From Streptomyces sp. NBC_01717 (lineage in GTDB: Bacteria > Actinomycetota > Actinomycetes > Streptomycetales > Streptomycetaceae): a stretch of DNA of 64,000 nucleotides. The position numbers were made by a program, and so were the translations under genes. The DNA lies in assembly GCF_036248255.1 (NCBI RefSeq), contig NZ_CP109178.1, positions 3,100,001-3,164,000 on the forward strand. The letters run 5' to 3'. Shown here one piece after another: positions 9,441 through 17,425 of this stretch. The notes beneath the pieces are model-generated. The model was given only the letters and a program-made list of their open reading frames with translations. It was not told where the DNA came from and made no database searches. The stretch's first letter is position 1. Every line of letters begins with the position of its first letter.

Positions 9441-9468
9441 CGTCACCGCACCATAAGGTGCGGTGGCG
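9441..9468 (+). other. Intra-operon hairpin between cvnB and cvnC (second conservon)
   Basis: A perfect 9-bp stem, CACCGCACC/GGTGCGGTG, is extended to about 12 bp by weaker pairs and has an ATAA tetraloop. No T-tract follows. It could partly terminate transcription, set RNA stability or mark a processing site. The first conservon has no counterpart in its cvnB-cvnC gap. Confidence 0.6.
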
Positions 9469-9509
9469 CGGCCCCACTGGGATCGGGACCGGCAGTCGGA
9501 GGAGGAATT

Positions 9510-10175
9510 GTGGCAACACCCCCAGGCGGACACCAGTACGACGGTGGTCAGCAAGTACCGGGCGAGCACGGGGACAACCGTTACAACTTCCCCTCCACAC
9601 CCAGCAGACAGGGCTCGCAGCAGCCTTATGAGCCCCAGCAGCCGTACCCGCGCCGGCAGACGCAGGACGGCGGGTGGCAACAGGCACAGGGCGGCGGGTG
9701 GCAGCAGGACGGTGGCTGGCAGCAGCAGCCGCCGCAGCCCCCTCAGCGCCCGCATCGGATCGAATCGCCCCAGCAGCCTCGTATCCAGACGGTGCAGCCG
9801 CGGCGGCCCGCCGAGCCCGCCGCTCCCGCCGCCCACAACCCGCTGGTCCGTCCGTACGCCATGACCGGCGGCCGGACCCGACCGCGATACCAGCTCGCCA
9901 TCGAGGCGTTGGTCAGTACCACGGCCGATCCGTCGCGGCTGCAAGGGCAGTTGCCCGAGCACCAGCGGATCTGCCGGCTGTGCTTCGAGATCAAGTCGGT
10001 TGCCGAGATCTCGGCGCTTCTCACGATCCCCCTCGGCGTTGCCCGGATCCTCGTAGCCGACCTGGCCGAGGCCGGACTCGTCGCTATCCATCAGCCCGGC
10101 GGCGACGAGTCCGCCGGCGGCCAGCCAGATGTGACACTGCTCGAAAGGGTGCTCAGTGGACTTCGCAAGCTCTAG
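9510..10175 (+). CDS. cvnC: DUF742 protein CvnC (second copy)
   Basis: A 221-aa DUF742 protein starting at the GTG at 9510 behind a strong GGAGGAGGA. Residues 1 to about 108 are a low-complexity Gly/Gln/Trp/Pro extension with repeated GGWQQ units, absent from the 135-aa first copy. The conserved core starts at NPLVRPYAMTGGRTRP and continues through the winged-helix-like region. Its last 20 nt overlap cvnD as in the first conservon. The extension may be an interaction or tethering segment; its function is unknown. Confidence 0.92.
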   Translation: MATPPGGHQYDGGQQVPGEHGDNRYNFPSTPSRQGSQQPYEPQQPYPRRQTQDGGWQQAQGGGWQQDGGWQQQPPQPPQRPHRIESPQQPRIQTVQPRRPAEPAAPAAHNPLVRPYAMTGGRTRPRYQLAIEALVSTTADPSRLQGQLPEHQRICRLCFEIKSVAEISALLTIPLGVARILVADLAEAGLVAIHQPGGDESAGGQPDVTLLERVLSGLRKL

Positions 10176-10737
10176 CGGCGGAGCAGCCCGCTCCACTACC
10201 TCCGCGAAGATCGTGGTGGCAGGGGGCTTCGGCGTGGGTAAGACCACGTTCGTCGGTGCCGTTTCGGAGATCAACCCGCTGCGCACCGAAGCCGTGATGA
10301 CGTCCGCGTCCGCGGGCATCGACGATCTGACGCACACCGGGGACAAGACCACCACGACGGTGGCCATGGACTTCGGCCGTATCACCCTGGACCAGGACCT
10401 GATCCTGTACCTCTTCGGTACGCCCGGTCAGGACCGGTTCTGGTTCATGTGGGACGACCTCGTCCGCGGCGCGATCGGCGCCGTCGTCCTCGTCGACACC
10501 CGGCGTCTCGCCGACTGCTTCCCGGCCGTCGACTACTTCGAGAACAGCGGACTGCCGTTCGTCATCGCCCTCAACGGCTTCGACGGACACCAGCCGTACA
10601 CCCCCGACGAGGTGCGCGAGGCCCTGCAGATCGGCCCCGACACCCCGATCCTGACCACGGACGCCCGCCACCGCGCGGACGCCAAGAGCGCGCTCATCAC
10701 GCTTGTGGAGCACGCGTTGATGGCGCGCCTGCGGTAG
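10156..10737 (+). CDS. cvnD: Small GTPase CvnD (second copy)
   Basis: A 193-aa Ras-like GTPase with the same motifs as the first copy: P-loop GGFGVGKT at 23-30, GTPGQD at 88-93 and NGFDG at 140-144. It begins at a GTG overlapping cvnC by 20 nt. The span 10344-10650 is identical base for base to 5066-5372, including all synonymous positions, while flanking parts carry scattered differences. The operon ends at the strong hairpin at 10757. Confidence 0.94.
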   Translation: MDFASSSGGAARSTTSAKIVVAGGFGVGKTTFVGAVSEINPLRTEAVMTSASAGIDDLTHTGDKTTTTVAMDFGRITLDQDLILYLFGTPGQDRFWFMWDDLVRGAIGAVVLVDTRRLADCFPAVDYFENSGLPFVIALNGFDGHQPYTPDEVREALQIGPDTPILTTDARHRADAKSALITLVEHALMARLR

Positions 10738-10756
10738 GCTCCGGCAGCCATACGAA

Positions 10757-10790
10757 GAGGCCCCGCACTCCCGAGGGAGTGCGGGGCCTC
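10757..10790. terminator. Strong terminator after second conservon
   Basis: A perfect 16-bp stem, GAGGCCCCGCACTCCC against its complement, closes on a two-base GA tip. It lies between the + strand conservon and the minus strand accE, so it can serve both directions. Confidence 0.9.
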
Positions 10791-10822
10791 TCGCGTGCTG
10801 CGGGCCGTCTGCTGGGCCGTTG

Positions 10823-11029
10823 TCAGCCCTGCCAGGAGTGCGGGGCGCGGAAGCCCGGGGTGCGCTCGAGGCGGCGCCAGCCGGCGTGGGTACGGCCGCG
10901 GTGGGCCGGGGCGGCGGCGGGGGTGGCAGCTGCGCGGGCGAGCAGGACCGCGGTTATCGCGGCCAGCTCCTCGGGGTCGGCAAGACCCTTCTCGACGCGC
11001 AGCACGGACTCGGCAGGAGTGGTGCTCAT
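10823..11029 (-). CDS. accE: Acyl-CoA carboxylase epsilon subunit
   Basis: A 68-aa AccE/PccE-type epsilon subunit, a small actinobacterial protein that stimulates the carboxyltransferase. It starts MSTTPAESVL at 11029 with GGAGAG about 6 nt upstream; the longer frame to 11083 has no support. Typical features are the N-terminal VLRVEKGLADPEELAAITAVLLAR helix, an Ala-rich middle and the C-terminal W...PGFRAPHSWQG. It lies 63 bp downstream of accB in the same direction, as expected for a subunit of the same enzyme. Confidence 0.93.
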   Translation of the reverse strand: MSTTPAESVLRVEKGLADPEELAAITAVLLARAAATPAAAPAHRGRTHAGWRRLERTPGFRAPHSWQG

Positions 11030-11092
11030 GGATGTCTCTCCGTCTTCTCGGCAGTACGTGGCGGGCTGTGCGGGGTGGTGCACCGGCCGCTG

Positions 11093-12676
11093 CTACTGCG
11101 GGGGGTTGCCGTGCTTGCGGGACGGCAGATCGGCGTGCTTGGACCGGAGCATCGCGAGCGAGGCGATCAGCACCTCGCGCGTCTCGGCAGGGTCGATGAC
11201 GTCGTCGACCAGTCCGCGCTCTGCGGCGTAGTACGGATGCATCAGTTCGGCCTTGTACTCCTTGACCATGCGGATCCGCATGGCCTCCGGGTCCTCGGCG
11301 TCGGCGATCTGCCGACGGAAGATGACGTTGGCGGCACCTTCGGCGCCCATGACGGCGATCTCGTTGGTGGGCCAGGCGTAGGTCAGGTCGGCACCGATGG
11401 ACTGGCTGTCCATCACGATGTACGCACCGCCGTACGCCTTGCGCAGGATCAGCGAGATCCTCGGCACCGTGGCGTTGCAGTACGCGTAGAGCAGCTTCGC
11501 CCCGTGCCGGATGATTCCACCGTGCTCCTGATCGACGCCGGGCAGGAAGCCGGGTACGTCCAATAGAGTGATGATGGGAATGTTGAATGCATCACACATC
11601 TGGACGAAGCGGGCCGCCTTCTCGGACGCCTCGATGTCCAGGACCCCCGCCAGGGACTGCGGCTGGTTGGCGACGATGCCGACGACCTGACCGTCGAGCC
11701 GGGCCAGGGCGCAGATGATGTTGCGGGCCCACCGCTCGTGGATCTCCAGGTAGTCGCCGTCGTCGACGAGCTCCTCGATGACCTTGTGCATGTCGTACGG
11801 GCGGTTGCCGTCGGCGGGCACCAGGTCGAGCAGGACGTCGCCGCGCCGGTCGGCCGGGTCGTCGCTCGCCACGGTGGGCGGGTTCTCCCGGTTGTTCGAC
11901 GGGAGCATCCCGATCAGGTAGCGGACCTCGGCGATGCAGGTCTCCTCGTCGTCGTACGCGAAGTGCGCGACGCCCGAGGTCTCGGCGTGCACATCGGCGC
12001 CGCCGAGCCCGTTCTGCGAGATCTCCTCGCCGGTGACCGCCTTCACGACGTCCGGCCCGGTGATGAACATCTGGGAGGTCTCGCGGACCATGAACACGAA
12101 GTCGGTGAGGGCGGGGCTGTAGGCCGCGCCGCCCGCGCACGGACCGAGCATCACGCTGATCTGCGGGATGACACCGGAGGCTCGGGTGTTGCGCTGGAAG
12201 ATGCCGCCGTATCCGGCGAGCGCGCTGACGCCCTCCTGGATCCGGGCCCCTGCGCCGTCGTTCAGCGAGACCAGCGGGGCACCCGCCGAGATCGCCATGT
12301 CCATGATCTTGTGGATCTTCGTGGCGTGGGCCTCACCCAGTGCGCCGCCGAAGATGCGGAAGTCGTGCGCGTAGACGAAGACCGTGCGGCCCTCGACCGT
12401 GCCCCAGCCGGTGATGACACCGTCGGTGTACGGCTTCTTCTCCTCCAGGCCGAAACCGGTCGCCCGGTGCCGGCGCAGCTGCTCGACCTCCTTGAACGAA
12501 TCCGGGTCCAGGAGCAGCTCGATGCGCTCACGGGCCGTCAGCTTGCCCTTGGCGTGCTGCGCCTCGGTCGCCCGGTCACTCGGTCCGCGCCGCGCCTGCT
12601 CACGCAGTGCCAGCAGTTCGGCCACCCGGCCACGGGTGTCTGTCGGCTCGCCCGGGGTTTCGTCCACAACGGTCAT
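11093..12676 (-). CDS. accB: Acetyl/propionyl-CoA carboxylase carboxyltransferase beta subunit
   Basis: A 527-aa biotin-dependent carboxyltransferase that transfers CO2 from carboxybiotin to acyl-CoA, giving malonyl-, methylmalonyl- or ethylmalonyl-CoA for fatty acid and polyketide synthesis. Crotonase-like halves are visible, with the oxyanion-type loops GARIQEGVSALAGYGGIF and GGAYIVMDSQSIGAD. The substrate-selecting position is Ile420 in GGAYIVM. In S. coelicolor this Ile marks AccB, with broad acyl specificity, whereas PccB has Asp. The alpha (biotin carboxylase) subunit is not in the window. An AGGG lies 7 nt before the ATG. Confidence 0.95.
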   Translation of the reverse strand: MTVVDETPGEPTDTRGRVAELLALREQARRGPSDRATEAQHAKGKLTARERIELLLDPDSFKEVEQLRRHRATGFGLEEKKPYTDGVITGWGTVEGRTVFVYAHDFRIFGGALGEAHATKIHKIMDMAISAGAPLVSLNDGAGARIQEGVSALAGYGGIFQRNTRASGVIPQISVMLGPCAGGAAYSPALTDFVFMVRETSQMFITGPDVVKAVTGEEISQNGLGGADVHAETSGVAHFAYDDEETCIAEVRYLIGMLPSNNRENPPTVASDDPADRRGDVLLDLVPADGNRPYDMHKVIEELVDDGDYLEIHERWARNIICALARLDGQVVGIVANQPQSLAGVLDIEASEKAARFVQMCDAFNIPIITLLDVPGFLPGVDQEHGGIIRHGAKLLYAYCNATVPRISLILRKAYGGAYIVMDSQSIGADLTYAWPTNEIAVMGAEGAANVIFRRQIADAEDPEAMRIRMVKEYKAELMHPYYAAERGLVDDVIDPAETREVLIASLAMLRSKHADLPSRKHGNPPQ

Positions 12677-13144
12677 GTATCGACCCTACGAAGCCGACCA
12701 AGAGAAACGTGCCGTCGACTCTGCACAGTCTCCCGACCCGTTTCCTGGTGGAGCCGGACAGAACCCTTGCGCCATGCAGGCGAACCACCAGCCCACGACC
12801 GTCCCCTTTTGTGCGGGCTCCACAAAGGCTCACTGTGTCGTACTGCACATACCGGTGGGTCCCGGGGTACACACCGATGGTCCCCGGGGCGTCCATCCCC
12901 AGTGCGTCCTGCGCCTGTCGGATGTCATCCGGACGGCCCACGACCGGTTCGCCCAAGTGGGTGACGGTCGGCCTCGCGGAAGGCGTCCCGCACGGCTGCG
13001 GGCATGACGTCCGGGGCGTCCGGACGGAGCGGGACCCGGGAGCCGGACCCGACAGTGGTGGAACCAGCCTCTGATCCGCTTCTCCCCCGCACCGCCCTGG
13101 CGGACACAGTGGAGTGCGGTGAGAATACCCCGGCCGTACGGGAA
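12677..13144. other. Gene-free interval upstream of accB
   Basis: About 470 bp without a supported gene. Several open frames cross it on both strands, but none has a good ribosome binding site together with recognisable protein features, and some run into accB. It presumably holds the accB promoter; TAGGGT sits 7 nt upstream of the accB ATG and could be a -10 or a weak Shine-Dalgarno sequence. Confidence 0.4.
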
Positions 13145-13174
13145 GGGGGTGGGACCGGGATCGGCCCCACCCCT
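13145..13174 (-). terminator. Terminator of the GH101 gene
   Basis: GGGGTGGG pairs with CCCACCCC, with an inner CCG/CGG pairing, just past the minus-strand stop codon. Three tandem CTCACTG units (13175-13195) lie between the hairpin and the stop. Confidence 0.7.
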
Positions 13175-13204
13175 CTCACTGCTCACTGCTCACTGCCGGC
13201 TCAT

Positions 13205-16200
13205 TCAGTTTCCGCAGTGGAACCGCGCGTCGCCCCAGTCCGCGTGGTCGTTGCCGTTGCCGTCGCCGCCGTCCGCGGCGACCAGCTCGACATACTTCGC
13301 ACCGGTGACGTCCGCCGTGAGCGACCAGGCGGTGTCGGCCGCCTTGAGGACCGGCGACTTCACCTTCTCCGTCCCGTCGGCCCTGACGCTGAACTGCACA
13401 CTGCCCGCGGTCTTCTGCACATCGTCCACGCCCACCTCGGCGGTGAACGACGTGCACTTGCCGCCCAGGTAGTAGCGGATGTTCGCCGGGGCGTGGCTGC
13501 CGAGGCCCTTGGCGTAGACGGTGCCGCCGATCGTCAGCGGAGTGCCGTCGCCGACGCCCGTCTCACCGTTGGAGAGATCGCGCTCGACCGGTCCCCAGCC
13601 GTTGCTCGACGCCGTCCAGTCCAGGTCGCTGGCCCAGCTGTCCGTGGTGGGCGGCGGCGGCAGGGTCCGTACGGACGTCTGCGCACCGAGGGTCCGCTTC
13701 GCCCCGCCGACCGTGTAGGACACCTCGGCGCCCAGGCTGTACGTCCGGTACTCGGCGTCCACCGGCGGGGTGACCTGCCAGTTGACGGTGACCTTGGCGC
13801 CCGCCGCCACGGAGTCGAAGGTGACGGCGCCCACGGGCTCCGCCTTCCAGCCGTCGGGGACGGTGAGGCCGACCGACACGTCGGTCGCGGCCGTTGCCTC
13901 GTAGTTGGTGAAGCCGGCCTTGACGACGTTGGCCGTGCCCGGCTCCAAGGTCTCGGCGGCGGGGTCGACGCTGAGCGTGCCGCAGGCGGCCTGCTCACCC
14001 GCGGGGGCCTGGCCGAGGTCGGTCACGGTGAACCCGTCGAGGACGAAGTCGGCGCCCTCCGGTGCGTCGTCGCGCTTGCGGAGCCCGGTCCAGGTGTCGC
14101 CGCAGGCCGCTGTGACGGTCTCGGCGAAGTGCCCGGTGGTGCGCTGCTGCCCGATCGCGGTGGTCCGGGTCTCGACCGAGTCGGGGTTGCCGTCGGCCGT
14201 GATCCGGTCGTAGCCGTCCACCCACTCGTAGGCACCGGCGTGACTGGACTGGTAGTCGTACTCGATCTTGTACCGGTGGCCGTCGGCCATCGGCACCGTC
14301 CAGGGCGCGGTCCGGTAGACGAGTCCGCTGTTCTCCTCGTGGGCCTTGAGGGACTCCTTGCCGCCGATCACGTCGTCGACGAGCTTCCCGTTCCAGCCGG
14401 CCTGGGTGTACGGGGCGTGCAGCTGGGAGATGACGGTCCGGGGGTCGGTGGAGCCGCCCGCGTCGCCCTTGAGGAAGGGGCCCCAGCCCTGGTCGACGTC
14501 CTCGAAGTCCTCGTACACGACGGTGTTCTTCTTGGTCGCCGGGGCGTTGGAGACGATCCGGACGTCATCCGCCCGCACCGTCGCGGCGCTGCCCTTGGCC
14601 GCTTCGATACGGAACGTGGTGCGGCCGTCCGCGGGGGCGGTGAAGTTCACCTTGGCCCGCTGGAAGTACGTGCCGTGCCAGTCCGAAGCGGCGACGTAGT
14701 CCTCGGCCGTGGAGCGGTCCACGGCTACGGACCTGCCGCCGATCGAGAGCGTCGTGTGCCGGGTCTTCCCGGGCTGGACCTCGATCAGCGCGGAGGCGGT
14801 GTAACGCGCGCCGGGCCTGAGGCCGGAGATGCGCTGCGCGACGGCGGCCGTGCCGTCGCCGGAGAGCTTCGCGCTGTTGCGGCCCTGGTCGTCGCTGTCA
14901 CGCGCGACGGTGCCGGTCTTCGACCAGTCGTCGAGCCCGTTGTCGTTGAAGCCGGGGTCGTCGACCGCGCTGCCCTCGCCCCACTCCGGGTCGGCGGCTG
15001 CGGGTGCGTGGTCCGGGTAGAGGACGTACGGCTGTCCGGCGGTGGCCGTCAGCGTGATCTTCCCGTCGACGGGCCGGACCGTGCCGGTCTTGACCCGGCC
15101 GTTGTCGGTGAGCTTGTAGACGGTGTACGCGCCCTTGGACGGCGCCGGCCAGCTGCTCGTACCACCGGACTTGCTGTAGTGGTACAGCTTCTTGCCGCCG
15201 TCCCAGGGCAGCAGGTAGTCGGTGCCGCTGAGCACCTTGCGGCCGTGGTCGTAGAAGGTCCGCCTGCCGTCCTCGACCGTGCCCCGGACACCGCCGGTGA
15301 AGGTGATGTCGTTGCCGTCCCAGCGGGTGATCTTCTGCTGCTGGAGGTACTTTGCGGGCAGGTTGCGCTGCCAGATGTTGTCGTAGAAGGCGTTCCAGTC
15401 GGTCTCGCCGGTCCAGCCCTCGAACTCGTCGATGGCGGTCTGGCCGAGGACCGGGTCGTTGTTCCAGACGTCCTTCTCGCTGTTGCGGATGAACCGGATG
15501 ATCTGCGAGTTGAGTCCCTTGTTGGTGGCGCCGCCGTAGTCGAGGTCATTGGCCCAGTGCGACCACAGCGAGCCGCGCTCGAACTTGTCGGCCCACTCGG
15601 TCGCGACGTTCCAGCCCTGCTTCTGCACGGACTGCAGGGTCTTGTCGGCGATCCAGCCGTGCGTGTAGTAGACGTCGATGTAGAGCAGGCTCAGGTTGGG
15701 GTCGGTCTCGTCGCGCAGCTGCTGGAAGCGGCGGGCCAGGTTGCCGCTGTTGATGTCGCTGCGCTGGTCGATGTAGTAGCTCTGACCGAGCCAGTTCCAG
15801 CCGGGCTTCGTCTTGTCGACGAGCTTCTCGTCGAAGGCGCGGGCGTCCGCGTACGCCTCGGTGGCGTTGACGTGGACGCCGAACGTGGCGCCCCACTTCT
15901 TGCCGTCCTTCAGCAGCGTGTTGAGGTCCTTCAGCCCGCCGGCGCGCTTGTTGTAGTTGCCGCCGTAGTCGGGGTGGGCGGAGTCGTGGCCCTCGGAGGC
16001 GTACCCCTTGAGCAGCGCCAGCTGACCGAGGCCGTCGGTGGCGAGCGAGACCCGCTTGACGTCGTCGAGGGTGCGCAGGAACGGGTGGGTGGCCTGGCTG
16101 GCGAAGTTGAACGGGATGTGGGTGATCACCCGGTTCGCGGTGTCGTCGCTGCCGGGCGCGGTGACGCCGATGGTGCGGAACGCGACGGCGCCGTCCTGCC

Positions 16201-17077
16201 AGTCGACGGTCTTGTCGCCGTTGGCGTCGGGGGTGACGACGACCTTGGCCCAGGGCAGGTTCGCGCCGCTCTCCGGCTTCGGTGCGCCGTCGCCGCGATA
16301 GGTCCACTGCCCGGACCAGACGCCGACCCGGACGGTGCCGTCGTCGGCCTTGCGGGCCTGGTGCCAGAACCGGGCGTCATCGCCCCCGGTGGCGCCGGAC
16401 GGCTTGTCGTACGAGGAGTTGGACTCGACGGCCGCGGCGAGCGAGCCGGTGTTGACGATCGCGTACGAGGCGCCGACCGGCGCCTTGTCGGCGGCGGTGT
16501 CCGCGGTGACCTGGGCGAAGACGTCGGCGGTCTTCGTCGAGTCCGGGTCGAGGCGGGTGAACGCGGTGGCGGCGCCGGTCTCCGTGGAGCCGACGGAGAC
16601 CAGGTCGTGGCCGGGGATGTCGATGGTGCCGACCCGGAACGCCTCGGTGTCGCGGACGGCCGTCACCTTGAAGGTGGTGGTGCGTCCGGAGACCGAGAGC
16701 GAGGCGTCGATCTCGACACCGGGCAGGTCGGGGAAGGTGAGCGTGTACCGCGCGGTCGTGGCGGTGACCTCGGGCGCACCCTTCGGCTGCACCGCGTGCG
16801 CGGCACCGTTGAGGGTGACGGCGGTGACCGCCCGTGTACTGCCGAGCAGTTGGTTGCCGCCGGCCCGGTCGGTGTACGACAGGACGCGCGGGAAGTCGTC
16901 GGCGACAGCGACCGAGAGCTGCGGGGATCCGATGACGACGGCGTCCGCGGGGACGGCCGTGCCGGCTACGGCGGGGGGCGGGGTGGCGGCTGTGGCGGGG
17001 AGTGCGGTCCCCACGAGCGCCAGGACGGCGGCTGAGGCGGCGGCGACAGCGCCCGCCGAAGTGAATCTTCGCGACAT
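13205..17077 (-). CDS. Secreted endo-alpha-N-acetylgalactosaminidase, GH101
   Basis: A 1290-aa secreted enzyme of family GH101, which releases the core-1 disaccharide Gal-beta-1,3-GalNAc from Ser/Thr of mucin-type glycoproteins. The start MSRRFTSAGA at 17077 has AGGG upstream. Next come a signal peptide ending near ALPATAA, an N-terminal beta-sandwich (about 35-300) and the catalytic barrel. Asp468 in LYIDVYY and Glu494 in VATEWA are plausible nucleophile and acid/base by motif; their spacing is my reading. After the barrel come two galactose-binding-like modules (about 700-1030), a NEW3-type domain (about 1050-1150) and an NPCBM module (about 1160-1290). It is divergent from the GH64 gene and shares a promoter region with a 14-bp palindrome. 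Confidence 0.9.
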   Translation of the reverse strand: MSRRFTSAGAVAAASAAVLALVGTALPATAATPPPAVAGTAVPADAVVIGSPQLSVAVADDFPRVLSYTDRAGGNQLLGSTRAVTAVTLNGAAHAVQPKGAPEVTATTARYTLTFPDLPGVEIDASLSVSGRTTTFKVTAVRDTEAFRVGTIDIPGHDLVSVGSTETGAATAFTRLDPDSTKTADVFAQVTADTAADKAPVGASYAIVNTGSLAAAVESNSSYDKPSGATGGDDARFWHQARKADDGTVRVGVWSGQWTYRGDGAPKPESGANLPWAKVVVTPDANGDKTVDWQDGAVAFRTIGVTAPGSDDTANRVITHIPFNFASQATHPFLRTLDDVKRVSLATDGLGQLALLKGYASEGHDSAHPDYGGNYNKRAGGLKDLNTLLKDGKKWGATFGVHVNATEAYADARAFDEKLVDKTKPGWNWLGQSYYIDQRSDINSGNLARRFQQLRDETDPNLSLLYIDVYYTHGWIADKTLQSVQKQGWNVATEWADKFERGSLWSHWANDLDYGGATNKGLNSQIIRFIRNSEKDVWNNDPVLGQTAIDEFEGWTGETDWNAFYDNIWQRNLPAKYLQQQKITRWDGNDITFTGGVRGTVEDGRRTFYDHGRKVLSGTDYLLPWDGGKKLYHYSKSGGTSSWPAPSKGAYTVYKLTDNGRVKTGTVRPVDGKITLTATAGQPYVLYPDHAPAAADPEWGEGSAVDDPGFNDNGLDDWSKTGTVARDSDDQGRNSAKLSGDGTAAVAQRISGLRPGARYTASALIEVQPGKTRHTTLSIGGRSVAVDRSTAEDYVAASDWHGTYFQRAKVNFTAPADGRTTFRIEAAKGSAATVRADDVRIVSNAPATKKNTVVYEDFEDVDQGWGPFLKGDAGGSTDPRTVISQLHAPYTQAGWNGKLVDDVIGGKESLKAHEENSGLVYRTAPWTVPMADGHRYKIEYDYQSSHAGAYEWVDGYDRITADGNPDSVETRTTAIGQQRTTGHFAETVTAACGDTWTGLRKRDDAPEGADFVLDGFTVTDLGQAPAGEQAACGTLSVDPAAETLEPGTANVVKAGFTNYEATAATDVSVGLTVPDGWKAEPVGAVTFDSVAAGAKVTVNWQVTPPVDAEYRTYSLGAEVSYTVGGAKRTLGAQTSVRTLPPPPTTDSWASDLDWTASSNGWGPVERDLSNGETGVGDGTPLTIGGTVYAKGLGSHAPANIRYYLGGKCTSFTAEVGVDDVQKTAGSVQFSVRADGTEKVKSPVLKAADTAWSLTADVTGAKYVELVAADGGDGNGNDHADWGDARFHCGN

Positions 17078-17425
17078 GTGCCCTGAGTAGTCCCCATGTC
17101 GGGACACCGTCAACGACGTGGGACCCCGATGTGCGTGCCAGTCCAACAACCGCGATGCGTAAGTCCAAGTGACCGGTGTGCGGGCCAGGCGGTCGCGGTG
17201 TTCACTTCCTGACCGCGCAGCCAGGACTCATCCAGCAAACGTCCGCCAATTACCGTTCACACACGACGAGTTGTGAAGAAATTCCATTCTTGAGAGCGCT
17301 CTCAGTCACAACCCTTGACGCTGATGGCGGCCGTCGCAAGAGTGGTGCGCACCGCGGACGCCCCTTGTCCCACCTCCCCGCACGATCGTTCCCGTCCGCG
17401 GCCCCCACACCTCAGGAGTCCCCCC
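17078..17425. promoter_or_regulatory. Divergent promoter region of GH101 and GH64
   Basis: A 348-bp spacer that is AT-richer than its neighbours around 17210-17310. It holds promoters for both glycosidase genes and the palindrome at 17291. No gene was seen in it. Confidence 0.55.
17291..17304. promoter_or_regulatory. LacI-type operator TGAGAGCGCTCTCA
   Basis: A perfect 14-bp palindrome with a central CG, resembling the CebR box TGGGAGCGCTCCCA with two changed positions per site. It lies 122 bp upstream of the GH64 start and 214 bp from the GH101 start. The identical 14-mer recurs at 36150-36163, in the sugar-transport gene next to a LacI regulator. Confidence 0.75.

Noticed and set aside
12600..12956. 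A 118-codon minus-strand frame upstream of accB (DDIRQAQDALGMDAPGTIGV)
   Set aside because: It looked mildly protein-like but overlaps the accB start out of frame, lacks a good start signal and has no recognisable family.
13175..13195. CTCACTG x3 as a CRISPR-like or attachment site
   Set aside because: Only three contiguous heptamers with no spacers; probably a small slippage repeat near the GH101 stop.
13004..17035. A 1343-codon + strand frame across GH101
   Set aside because: Composition is Val/Gly/Arg-rich without domains; the minus strand encodes a complete GH101 protein.
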